Positions 50,919 to 58,834 of a DNA stretch of 64,000 nt are shown one piece after another. The position numbers and the translations under genes were made by a program. The stretch covers positions 8,521,501 to 8,585,500 of the forward strand of contig NZ_CP031455.1 in the NCBI RefSeq assembly GCF_003391135.1, written 5' to 3'. Under the pieces are notes generated by a model. It was not told where the DNA came from. It saw only the letters and a program-made list of their open reading frames with translations, and ran no database searches. This DNA comes from Streptoverticillium olivoreticuli subsp. olivoreticuli. GTDB taxonomy: Bacteria > Actinomycetota > Actinomycetes > Streptomycetales > Streptomycetaceae. Positions within the stretch are counted from its first letter, which is position 1. Every line of letters starts with the position of its first letter.

Positions 50919-52195
50919 AGCTCCGCGACGACCGCGTCGCACGCACCATGCTGGGCGCGATCGCCGCATCCAGCGTCGGCGTCGGCATCCACACCCTGGC
51001 GATGGGGCAGCTGCTGTACAGCCGGACGGGGTCACCCGCGGCCTTCGCCCTCGTCCTCACCCTGCAGGGAATCGCCGCCTTCTGCGTACTGCCGGTGTGC
51101 GGACCGCTGGTGGACGCCCTCAGCTCCAAGTGGGTGTACGCGCTGTGCGGCCTGGGACGGGCCGTCACCGTCCTGGGGATCGTCGCGATCGCGGCCACGC
51201 CCGGCCAGGGCGCCGTGCCCTCCATCATGGCGGCGGCCGTACTGCTGGCAGTCTTCGACAACGCCGAGAGATCGGCACTGTTCAAGCTGACCGCCCATCA
51301 CGTGAACGAGGCGCACGTCGCCCGGTTCAACAGCATGATCGGCGTCGCGTTCCAGGCCGGGGCGCTCAGCGGAATGGCCCTGCTCGGGCTCATCCTGACG
51401 TGGGGCAGCCCCGGGCAGGCACTGCTGGTCGATGTCGCGATGTCACTGTGCTGCGCGCTCACGGTGAGCCGGGTGCGCCTCACCGCCGACGAGAACAACC
51501 CGGCCTTCTCCGCCCGCATGGTGTGCACGGCGGTCGCGGCGACAGTCGGCGAATGGCGGCGCATGCTGGTCCGGTACAGGGACGACAAGGTGGTCTTCGT
51601 CATGATCGCCCTGTGCGCCGGGGACTTCGTCTTCGCCAATGGGCTCAGCACCCTGGTCGTCCCGCTGGCCGGAGTGTCCGCGGGCGGCCAGGGCTGGTAC
51701 ATCGCCGCCCTGGAAGCCACCTTCGCCGTCGGCATGATCAGCGCGTCCTTCTTCACCAGCAGACTGGTCTCCCAGCGCCTGCTTCCCCTGTGGCTGCTCT
51801 GCCAGGCCGCCGGTGCGGGGCTGCTGGCACTGGGCACGTCGAGCGCGGTGCACTTCGTCGCCTTCTTCATCTCAGGCTTCGCCAACCTCAACAGCCTCAC
51901 CTGGCTTCTGACGTCGCTCCAACAGCGCGCCGACGAAGGCGACAAGGGCAAGATGGCCTCGCTGCGGCTGCTCGCCATCGGACTGGGCACGGCGGTGCTG
52001 CTGCCGGTGGTGGGACGCTCCGCCGAGGTCTCGCTGGACACCGGGTTCGGCAGCCTCGCGATCGCGATGGCGACGTTCGCGCTGATCGGCACGTGGGTGG
52101 CGCGGACCTACGCGCTCCGGCCCACCGGGGCGGCGGCCGGGGCCGGGACGGCCGAGGACGAGGTCCGGCCGGCCGTACCGACCGGGTCCGGCTGA
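50915..52195 (+). CDS. MFS exporter of the cluster
   Basis: 426 residues with 12 hydrophobic segments, such as LGAIAASSVGVGIHTLAMGQLL, FALVLTLQGIAAFCVLPVCG and VFVMIALCAGDFVFANGLSTLVVPLA. It is of the multidrug/enterobactin-exporter type of MFS, with a cytoplasmic C-terminal tail of about 30 residues. A GTGA overlap couples it to the ligase gene, so export of the product and self-protection are the natural role. Confidence 0.88.
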   Translation: MKLRDDRVARTMLGAIAASSVGVGIHTLAMGQLLYSRTGSPAAFALVLTLQGIAAFCVLPVCGPLVDALSSKWVYALCGLGRAVTVLGIVAIAATPGQGAVPSIMAAAVLLAVFDNAERSALFKLTAHHVNEAHVARFNSMIGVAFQAGALSGMALLGLILTWGSPGQALLVDVAMSLCCALTVSRVRLTADENNPAFSARMVCTAVAATVGEWRRMLVRYRDDKVVFVMIALCAGDFVFANGLSTLVVPLAGVSAGGQGWYIAALEATFAVGMISASFFTSRLVSQRLLPLWLLCQAAGAGLLALGTSSAVHFVAFFISGFANLNSLTWLLTSLQQRADEGDKGKMASLRLLAIGLGTAVLLPVVGRSAEVSLDTGFGSLAIAMATFALIGTWVARTYALRPTGAAAGAGTAEDEVRPAVPTGSG

Positions 52196-52290
52196 CCTCC
52201 CCTGCCGTGACGGTGATCACCCCCGTCGTCCATGGCCTGCGACAGGGAAATCGTGGACCATGAGCACCGACGGGGGGTAAAGGGCGAACG

Positions 52291-53289
52291 ATGTGCAGAA
52301 AGCCTGATACAGGGGATGACGGTCCGGCACCGGAGATCTGCGAGAAGGGGCTGAACTTCTACGCGGACCTCCTCGGGGCGGCCTCCTCGACCGAAGGGTG
52401 CCCCGCATGCCTCCTCGATCTGGGGGTCGTGCAGTACGCCGACGACGGACGCCCGGTCGCCATCCCCCCGGGGCTTGTCGCGAACGCGCTGATGCGTCCG
52501 CTCGAAAGAGCCCTCGAGGAGAAGCAGCGCGCGCTCGCCACGGCTCGCGTCTCCCTCCGGCAAGTGGAAGAGATCTACCGCGTCGGCCACAAGAGCGACG
52601 GCGGTACCGCCGTCCGCGTCATCAGCGGGATGGACGTCATCAGCTCCACCCTCTCCTCGGCCGTCCTCTCCTGCCAGGAAGAACTGCTGACGGCCCAGCC
52701 GGGCGGCGGCCGCCCACAGGAGCTCCTGGAGAAGGCCCTCGCCAGCGACCTGGAGGCCCTCGGGCGCGGCGTGCGCCAGCGCACGATCTACCAGCACACC
52801 GTCCGCTCACACGCCCCCACGCTCTCCTATGTGGAACAGGTCTGCGCGGCCGGTGCGGAAGTGAGCACGCTGGACGAGGTGTTCGACAGGCTCATCGTCT
52901 GCGACCGGAAGATCGCCTTCGTGCCGGACCCGGGGGAGGAGCGGCGCCAGGTCGCGCTGGCCATCGAGCACCCCGGCCTGATCCGCTACCTCGTCGGCCT
53001 CTTCGAGTACTCCTGGGAACGCGCCACCCCCCTCCGGCACAACCCCGGCGAGCACCGCCCGCCCCTGCTCACCGACGAGAACCGCAGGGCGATCCTCCAA
53101 CTCATGGTGAACGGCTACACCGACGAGACCATCGCCGGCCGCCTCGGCATGAGCACACGGACCGTCGCGACCCATGTCCGCAAGGCCTCGGAGCTCCTCG
53201 GCAGCCGCAGCCGGGCGCAGCTCGCCTACCTCATCGCGAAGGCCGGCATCCTCGACGAGGACCTCCCCGACCCCATGCAGCTGAGATAG
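52291..53289 (+). CDS. TrmB/LuxR-type transcriptional regulator (copy 2)
   Basis: 332 residues. The N-terminal half is a degenerate winged-helix/coiled region (CEKGLNFYADLLGAASSTEG, RPLERALEEKQRALATAR); the middle holds a PLD-like sensor (IYQHTVRSHAPTLSYVEQV), and the C-terminus a LuxR HTH (RRAILQLMVNGYTDETIAGRLGMSTRTVATHVRKASELLG). It shares architecture with the regulator at 31234. It follows the exporter by 95 bases on the same strand and is the probable pathway-specific regulator. Four Cys in the first 55 residues (MCRK, EICEK, GCPACLL) are unusual for the family and could bind metal. Confidence 0.87.
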   Translation: MCRKPDTGDDGPAPEICEKGLNFYADLLGAASSTEGCPACLLDLGVVQYADDGRPVAIPPGLVANALMRPLERALEEKQRALATARVSLRQVEEIYRVGHKSDGGTAVRVISGMDVISSTLSSAVLSCQEELLTAQPGGGRPQELLEKALASDLEALGRGVRQRTIYQHTVRSHAPTLSYVEQVCAAGAEVSTLDEVFDRLIVCDRKIAFVPDPGEERRQVALAIEHPGLIRYLVGLFEYSWERATPLRHNPGEHRPPLLTDENRRAILQLMVNGYTDETIAGRLGMSTRTVATHVRKASELLGSRSRAQLAYLIAKAGILDEDLPDPMQLR

Positions 53290-53529
53290 GACAGGGGCAG
53301 ACGCGGGAGCGGACTTGCGAGCGCACGGTGGCCCGGGGTCCTGTCTTCTGTCGGCGCTGTACGGATGAACCGACCGCCCCAGTAGCAGGTATGGGAGTTG
53401 GGCGTACTGACGGGCGCGTGGCCGGAGTTGAGGGCGTAGCCCGTGCCGAAGCGAGTACGGATTGGATTGCGGCGACGGACCGTGCGTTTCCGTAGCCTGC
53501 CGCGGCGGGGATCTCGGCGCGGCGCCACC

Positions 53530-53998
53530 GGGTGCTCCAGGTGTCCTGGGCTGCCCGCAGATGCGGCGGATGACCTCGCCGATCAGGAAGCCGTGGGTGA
53601 ACCGGTGGTAGCCGGATGCCGTGCCGGGTTCCCGGCGGGGCGACTGGCGGGCCAGCAAGGTGGTGGCCTTCTTCCAGCCGCACAGGTCGTCGAGCGTCAT
53701 GGGCTGGTCTCAGTCGGGGAGGCCGGCGGTGTGGCCGAGCAGGTGCCGGACCTCTATGCGGTCTTTTCCCGCGGTACCGAACTCGGGCCAGTAGCGCGCG
53801 ACCGGTGTGGACAGGCCGAGTTCGCCGCGGTCGGCGAGGACGAGAGCACACAGCGCGGTCATCGTCTTGGTGATGGACCACACGTTGGTGATGGTGGACC
53901 GCCACCGAGGCACCGACGTCCGCCCCGCTGCGCAGGGATTCGGCGAACGCCTCCCGTACGCCGCTGAACCAGTCACTGCAACTGCCGTGAATTTCCAT
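53530..53998 (-). pseudogene. Broken serine hydrolase (beta-lactamase family)
   Basis: The 5' part reads MEIHGSCSDWFSGVREAFAE and on to RSGADVGASVAV. The reading frame is then lost and about 30 residues are missing. The next piece, TITNVWSITKTMTALCALVL, holds the SxxK motif and continues with ARYWPEFGTAGKDRIEVRHLLGHTAGLPD to a stop at 53710. After that stop the same frame goes on with MTLDDLCGWKKATTLLARQ and GTASGYHRFTHGFLIGEVIRRICG, then homology ends. About 150 C-terminal residues are absent. A deletion, a shift and a stop make it a clear remnant. The 240 bases from the LuxR stop (53289) to here hold nothing recognisable. Confidence 0.8.
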
Positions 53999-54202
53999 GC
54001 AGGACAGGGTCTCCGGTCTCAGTGAGCGTCGCTGCTCACAGGCCGGTGGATTCCTTGCCCGCGCGCCACCGCGAAACGGGCCCCGAAGAGATGGTCCAGT
54101 CCCCACCCAACTGTGCTCGAGGAATATCGGTATGCGCGCTTCTGATGCTCTGGAGGGCGGTTTGATGCGTATGTTGCATCGTCGTTGAGTAGGGTGGGGG
54201 GT

Positions 54203-54490
54203 ATGGGTTTGGGTTTGGAGGAGTCGTTGCGGCTGACGGTTGCTGCGTTGATGCAGGCGACGGGTGACTCGCAGCGGGCGGTCGCTTCGGCGCTCGGGCT
54301 GACGCAGACGCAGGTGTCGCGGCGGCAGTCCGGGGCGACGTCGTGGAGTCTGCGTGATGTCGATGTCCTGGCCGAGTACTACGGTGTGGCGGGGCTGGAT
54401 CTGCTGGCCGGTCCGACCCGGGCGTGTGAGGCGCTGCCCGACACGCGCCGCCGGGTCACCGGGGTCACGGAGGAGGGGGCGGTCCGGTGA
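54203..54490 (+). CDS. Small XRE-type HTH protein, 95 aa
   Basis: MGLGLEESLRLTVAALMQAT, then SQRAVASALGLTQTQVSRRQSGATSWSLRDVDVLAEYYGV, is a compact XRE helix-turn-helix. The GTGA overlap with the Tap-like gene makes it the first gene of the three-gene unit. It may control the operon or act with it in telomere or plasmid maintenance. Just upstream, GATGCGTATGTTGCATC (54162-54178) is a short palindrome that could be its operator. The 200 bases before it contain no other gene. Confidence 0.75.
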   Translation: MGLGLEESLRLTVAALMQATGDSQRAVASALGLTQTQVSRRQSGATSWSLRDVDVLAEYYGVAGLDLLAGPTRACEALPDTRRRVTGVTEEGAVR

Positions 54491-56043
54491 GTGACTTCGA
54501 TGCCATCGACTCGCTCCTCGCGGCCGTCGGCCCGGAAGCCGAGCTCCCCGCCCCTCGGGTCCGCCGGGAGTTGCGGGAGCGGGCGCGGTTGTCGAAGGCG
54601 CAGGTGGCGAGGGCACTCGGGGTGAGCCCGAGCACCGTCGCCGGGTGGGAGGGCGGCCGGGATCCCGTCGGCGAGACCCGGACCAAGTACGCGTACCTCC
54701 TGGACGGGCTGGCCGCCAAGTTCGCCGCCGACACCGAACCGGAGACAGCTTCCCCGGCCGAACCGGCCGCTCCGCCCGTCAGTGACCCGACGGCTGACAG
54801 CCCTTCGCCTGAGCCCGCTGAGGGCGATGAGGTGGAGACACTCGCTGTGCCCGAGCCCTGTGTGTTGTGCGGCCACCCGGCCGGAACCCGGGTGGCAGGT
54901 TTTGCCCAGCACCTGGATGTGGTCGACTGCCGGACCACGGCCACTGCTGCCGCGCCACCCGCGGATCCCACTGCGCGGCCCGCGAACGCTCAGGCCCCAA
55001 GGCCCCCGTCGCGAATGGCGCGCCCGTCCGAGCGTTCCAAGGGTCCGGCCGGGCGTGCGTTCCAGGAGGCGTCCGGCCCCGGGGACTTGATCGGCCAGGC
55101 GGTGCAGGGCGCACTCGCCGAGCACCAGGGCGATGTGGAGGCGGCGACGGCCGTGTTGGTGAAGCGGGCGATTCCGGATGCGATGCGGTTGCTGGACGAG
55201 TCCCGCAAGGGTGCCCGCTACGACGTGATCGCTCACCCGTGGATCCCCGACATTCTCAAGAAGCAGACTTCCCGTGGTGCGGATCAGATCTGGGAGGCCC
55301 GCCCGAAGTGGACCCGGGCCGAACTCCCGCCCGGCCGGCACGAGGTGACCACCCTCGACATCAACGGTGCCTACCTCTCCGCCCTCAAGACCCACCTGCC
55401 GCTCGGCCAGCTCGAGCACTCCACCGGCCTTGCCCATGACCGCCGCCGCGCCGGTGTCCACCTGATCACCCCGCCGGAGTGGGAGCACGAGGCGGTGCTG
55501 CCCAATCCGATCGGCCAGCGGGACGAGCCGGGCCCGTTGTGGGTGACCGAGCCGACCCTGCGCCTTCTGCTGCGTCTGTCCTCTCCGAAGTACGGGCTGT
55601 GCGAGCCGCCGGAGATCCATGAGTCGTACACCTCCGGTGCCACGGAGAACTTGCTGGAGAAGTTCCGCATCGCTCTCAAGGATGCCCGGGACACCGCGAT
55701 CGCCGAGGCCGATGAGGTCACTCTTGAATACGTGAAGGCGATGTATTCCAAGTTTGTGTCGACGATGGGGGAGTCGAATTACAACCGGGAGCTGTACCGT
55801 CCGGACTGGATGCACATCATCCGTTCGCAGGCGTTCGCGAATCTGTGGCTGAAGGCGCTCAAGGCGCATGACGAGGGCCTCACGGTCGTCCGGGCGATGG
55901 GCACCGACGAGCTCCATGTGATCGGTGACTGGCGGCGTGTCTTCCCCGAAGGCCGGGGTGTTACCGAGGTCAAGGTCAAGGACACGTACACCGCCGGGAC
56001 CGGCACCACCGAGCACACGGGGACGGAAGGGGAGGAGGAGTAG
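54487..56043 (+). CDS. Tap-like telomere-associated protein with polymerase-like motifs
   Basis: 518 residues. Order: XRE-type HTH (about 22-75; RRELRERARLSKAQVARALG, GWEGGRD), a Pro/Ala linker, a possible zinc site (CVLCGHPAGTRVAGFAQHLD...C, about 123-148), another linker, then a C-terminal domain from about 215. That domain holds TTLDINGAYLSALKTHLPLG (about 290), YVKAMYSKFVSTMGE (about 417) and VVRAMGTDELHVIGD (about 470), with YRPDWMHIIRSQAFANLWLK between the last two. Streptomyces Tap has HTH plus comparable DLN..., GKL...RP.W... and SDCV segments in the same order. The three motifs also resemble A, B and C of family B DNA polymerases. It is shorter than Tap (about 740). The GTGA and TAGTG junctions couple it to both neighbours. 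Confidence 0.7.
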   Translation: MSDFDAIDSLLAAVGPEAELPAPRVRRELRERARLSKAQVARALGVSPSTVAGWEGGRDPVGETRTKYAYLLDGLAAKFAADTEPETASPAEPAAPPVSDPTADSPSPEPAEGDEVETLAVPEPCVLCGHPAGTRVAGFAQHLDVVDCRTTATAAAPPADPTARPANAQAPRPPSRMARPSERSKGPAGRAFQEASGPGDLIGQAVQGALAEHQGDVEAATAVLVKRAIPDAMRLLDESRKGARYDVIAHPWIPDILKKQTSRGADQIWEARPKWTRAELPPGRHEVTTLDINGAYLSALKTHLPLGQLEHSTGLAHDRRRAGVHLITPPEWEHEAVLPNPIGQRDEPGPLWVTEPTLRLLLRLSSPKYGLCEPPEIHESYTSGATENLLEKFRIALKDARDTAIAEADEVTLEYVKAMYSKFVSTMGESNYNRELYRPDWMHIIRSQAFANLWLKALKAHDEGLTVVRAMGTDELHVIGDWRRVFPEGRGVTEVKVKDTYTAGTGTTEHTGTEGEEE

Positions 56044-56618
56044 TGCCGGAGAAGAACATCGACTTCGGGAAGTTCGGTGCCCGCGGCATCAGGGGCAGCG
56101 ACGCCGTCGCCCGCAAGCTCGACGAACTCGCGGGCGGCATCGCCACCCCCGTGACCGTCAGGCGCGGCCTGATGGCGCGCCTGCATTACCTGACGAAGTC
56201 GGCCCACGCGCGCAGGGCCGCACAGGACGCGGGGCTGACGGTGACCGACCGGACGTTGAAGGCGTGGCTGGAGGGCGGACGGTCGCCGTCGAAGGCCAAT
56301 CTGGCCAGGATCGACGCCGCGTATAGGGCGGTACGACGGCAGAATGTCGCCCGTCACCTGCTCAAGCGCCTGAACCGGGACGGACGCGGGACCCGGGTGG
56401 AGATCCATCCTCTCGACCAGTCCCAGGTCGCCCGGCCGTTGCAGCGGGTGGTGGAGTACCGGACGATGAACGTGCGCCGCTGGGACAGGATCGTCGGTTC
56501 CTGGGCGGCCGGGGACTACCAGGGCCTGGACGATGCGTGGACCACCGATGTGCTCCCGGACCTGGGCTCGCAGTGGGGCCAGTACGAGTACGTCACCAAC
56601 ATCGGCTTTGCCGCATAG
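56043..56618 (+). CDS. Tpg-like terminal protein
   Basis: 191 residues from GTG 56043, which overlaps the Tap-like stop by one base. Streptomyces Tpg has 184-185 residues and always follows tap. The middle of this protein (ARLHYLTKSAHARRAAQDAG, DRTLKAWLEGGRSPSKANLARIDAAYRAV) matches the Tpg HTH layout (RYLVK...VA..L.VS.RTVERY...K.R..LA.RL). The C-terminus VVEYRTMNVRRWDRIVGSWAAGDYQGLDD and EYVTNIGFAA differs from Tpg. Terminal proteins bind covalently to 5' ends and prime end replication; Thr and Tyr residues are available, but the linking residue cannot be named. Confidence 0.65.
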   Translation: MPEKNIDFGKFGARGIRGSDAVARKLDELAGGIATPVTVRRGLMARLHYLTKSAHARRAAQDAGLTVTDRTLKAWLEGGRSPSKANLARIDAAYRAVRRQNVARHLLKRLNRDGRGTRVEIHPLDQSQVARPLQRVVEYRTMNVRRWDRIVGSWAAGDYQGLDDAWTTDVLPDLGSQWGQYEYVTNIGFAA

Positions 56619-57044
56619 CCCGGTTGTGGGGTCTCGGATTCCGTGTCATTGGATTCCGGCGGGTGTCATCGCGTGAGACACCGTGAGAAACGCCCAGGTC
56701 ACAGCCTCGGCAGATGACACGGACGCGAGAACTCACACCGGGCGAGCGGGTGATCACGGGCGTCTCCGTCTTGTGCCGAAGCACGATGGCTGCCGCCAAG
56801 GCGGGGTTGTTGTCACCAGGAACGTCGGAAAGAATGGTCTGGATTGTCCGCCGGGCCGCGCAGCCTCGGATGCCGACGCACCACGTGCGCACGAGCCGGT
56901 CACCGCTCCAGAGAGATCTGGAGGGCCGCTTCATCTCCACCAATCGCCGACCCCTCGCACACCGGGGCCGACCTTGACCGGCTCCCCCCTTGCAACCAGC
57001 ACTCCCTGAGACCACATCCGCAGCCCTGATGACCGGGAGTTCGA
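56619..57044. other. 426-bp region without a supported gene
   Basis: Open frames on both strands here have no recognisable family. Directly after the Tpg-like gene, GGTGTC and GACACC (56662-56682) can form a weak terminator hairpin. The rest may be decayed coding sequence; nothing like a telomere palindrome series was seen. Confidence 0.45.
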
Positions 57045-57713
57045 ATGAGCGGGCCTGCTCGGCCGGAGCCAGGATCCTCGCCCGAGAGGCTGGCCTTCTT
57101 CACGGACGCGGTCTTCGCGATCGCGATGACGCTGCTGGCTGTCGAACTGGCGCGCCCGGAGGAGAAGGAGGTGGCGTCGGCTCGTGCGCTGGGGAGCTTC
57201 CTGGTGGACCAGCGGGGCGCTTACCTGGCGTTCGCGCTGGCGTTTGTCCTTCTCTGGTCGGTGTGGCGCCGTCACCACAGGCTGATGGACCAGATCGACG
57301 GGCTGTCGAAGGCCTTCACGGCCTGGCACGCGCCGTTCCTGCTGCTGGTCGCGTTCCTTCCGTTCCCGACAGCGGTCATCGGCGCATCGATCGGCAATCC
57401 GCTGGCGCAGACCCTGTTCGCCGGCACGATGGCGGCCATGGTCTTCTGCGAGGCCGTCATCAAGGACATCGCCGGCAGCACCGGCCTGGTCACCGGCGAC
57501 CCCGCCGAAACCCGTCGGCACGCCGGCGATTCCTGGGGAGTCGGCTTCTGGTTCGTCCTCAGTATCGGCGTCGCCTGGCTGTTCTCATACGCCTTCGTCC
57601 TGTGGTTCGTCGCCCCGCTGGCCGCCACGTACGGCGGAGCGCTGATATCCCGCCTGCGCACCGCCCCCGCGGGCCACCCGGACCCGCGTGACGGGGATGC
57701 GCCGCGTACCTGA
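57045..57713 (+). CDS. TMEM175/DUF1211-family potassium channel-like protein
   Basis: 222 residues with six hydrophobic helices. The first, ERLAFFTDAVFAIAMTLLAVEL, carries the family signature (F.DAVFAIA.TLL), in which conserved hydrophobic residues form the selectivity gate. WRRHHRLMDQIDGLSKAFTAWH lies between helices 3 and 4. Bacterial TMEM175 proteins are K+ channels of the plasma membrane. The start ATG 57045 follows GGGAGTTCG. It is a single gene, convergent with the AraC gene. Confidence 0.88.
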   Translation: MSGPARPEPGSSPERLAFFTDAVFAIAMTLLAVELARPEEKEVASARALGSFLVDQRGAYLAFALAFVLLWSVWRRHHRLMDQIDGLSKAFTAWHAPFLLLVAFLPFPTAVIGASIGNPLAQTLFAGTMAAMVFCEAVIKDIAGSTGLVTGDPAETRRHAGDSWGVGFWFVLSIGVAWLFSYAFVLWFVAPLAATYGGALISRLRTAPAGHPDPRDGDAPRT

Positions 57714-57720
57714 GCGCATG

Positions 57721-57737
57721 TCCGGCATTACGCCGGA
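57721..57737. terminator. Short hairpin between convergent genes
   Basis: TCCGGC (57721-57726) and GCCGGA (57732-57737) pair with a 5-base loop, just after the TMEM175-like stop. Confidence 0.4.
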
Positions 57738-57783
57738 AAGGGCGAACAGGATCGGCCACCGGGTCGGTACGGACGAAGTCCTC

Positions 57784-58743
57784 CTAGTCACAGAGCCTGT
57801 GTGGGTCTTGTACCGCGTCGGGGCCGTAACGTCCTGACGTTGTCGGGGCTGGGTGGTTTCGGGTGGTGCGGCGGAAGTGGGTGGGGGCTTGTCCGTGGGC
57901 GCGGGTGAATGCCTTGCTGAAGGCGTACGGGGATGTGTAGCCGGTCTGGTGGGCGATGGTTTCGATGGGGGTGTCGGTGTCGCGCAGGTGCTGGGCGGCG
58001 AGGGTCATGCGCCAGCGGGTGAGGTAGGACATGGGTCCTTCGCCGAGGTGGTCGGCGAATCTGCGGGCCAGGGTGGGCCGGGAGACCTGGAGGTGATCGG
58101 CCAGGGTCTGGACGGTCCAGGGGCGGGAGGGTTCGTCGTGGAGGGCTTGAAGGGCCCGGTGGGTGACGGGGTCACGCAGGCCGGTCAGCCAGGGCGGGCA
58201 GGAGGCGTCGCCGGCCTGGCCATCCATCCATGCCCGTACGGCCAGGACGAGAAGGATCTCGACCAGCCGCGCAACGACGGCATCCGATCCCGGCCGGCGT
58301 GTTGCGGTCTCCGTCGCGAGGAGGTCGACGGCGGCGGCCAGGTCCCGGCGGCGGCCGCGCTGGGCGGGGACCACCAGCAACGGAGGCAGGGCGGCCAGGA
58401 GGGGGTGGACGGTGGCCGCGCCGTGCTCGAACCAGCCGCACAGCAGCACCGCGTCGGAGGCAGCCGCGTGGCCGGGGTCGGCCGCCGCCCGGTGCCGGGC
58501 AGGGGCGTCGGCGATGACGTGCCCTTTCCCGGCGGGGGAGAGCACGATGTCTCCGGGGCTCAGCCGGATCACGTGTTGGGGGCGGTCGGTCTCCCAGATG
58601 ACGGCGGTGCCTTCCAGGACCACGTGGAAGCCGGTCCGGTCCGGGTCGTTGATCTCCATCGCCCACGGGCCGCGCGGCACCGTCTGTACCGATCCGGCCT
58701 GGCCGGTGCGTGTCGTGGCCAGTACGTCCGTCAGCACATCCAT
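57784..58743 (-). CDS. AraC-family regulator, cupin sensor
   Basis: 319 residues from ATG 58743. The N-terminal cupin (FHVVLEGTAVIWETDRPQ, LSPGDIVLSPAGKGHVI) senses a ligand; the C-terminal double HTH is PWTVQTLADHLQVSRPTLARRF and TPIETIAHQTGYTSPYAFSKAFTRAHG. The longer open frame upstream lacks family similarity. It is divergent from the NmrA-like gene at 58835 across 91 bases, a common regulator-oxidoreductase pair, so control of that gene is likely. Confidence 0.92.
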   Translation of the reverse strand: MDVLTDVLATTRTGQAGSVQTVPRGPWAMEINDPDRTGFHVVLEGTAVIWETDRPQHVIRLSPGDIVLSPAGKGHVIADAPARHRAAADPGHAAASDAVLLCGWFEHGAATVHPLLAALPPLLVVPAQRGRRRDLAAAVDLLATETATRRPGSDAVVARLVEILLVLAVRAWMDGQAGDASCPPWLTGLRDPVTHRALQALHDEPSRPWTVQTLADHLQVSRPTLARRFADHLGEGPMSYLTRWRMTLAAQHLRDTDTPIETIAHQTGYTSPYAFSKAFTRAHGQAPTHFRRTTRNHPAPTTSGRYGPDAVQDPHRLCD

Positions 58744-58834
58744 GTCCACTACTGTCCCACACTGATACAGATGGACATCTTTTTGAGCTAATGAGCCATT
58801 CTGCGTATCAAGGCGGTTGCTTAGCGTGGGAGGT

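Noticed and set aside
54487..56043. The 518-residue protein as an ordinary XRE regulator
   Set aside because: The HTH covers only the first 75 residues; the large C-terminal domain and the coupled Tpg-like gene fit Tap much better.
56593..57015. 140-codon minus-strand ORF after the Tpg-like gene
   Set aside because: No recognisable family, weak codon bias and no ribosome site; treated as non-coding.
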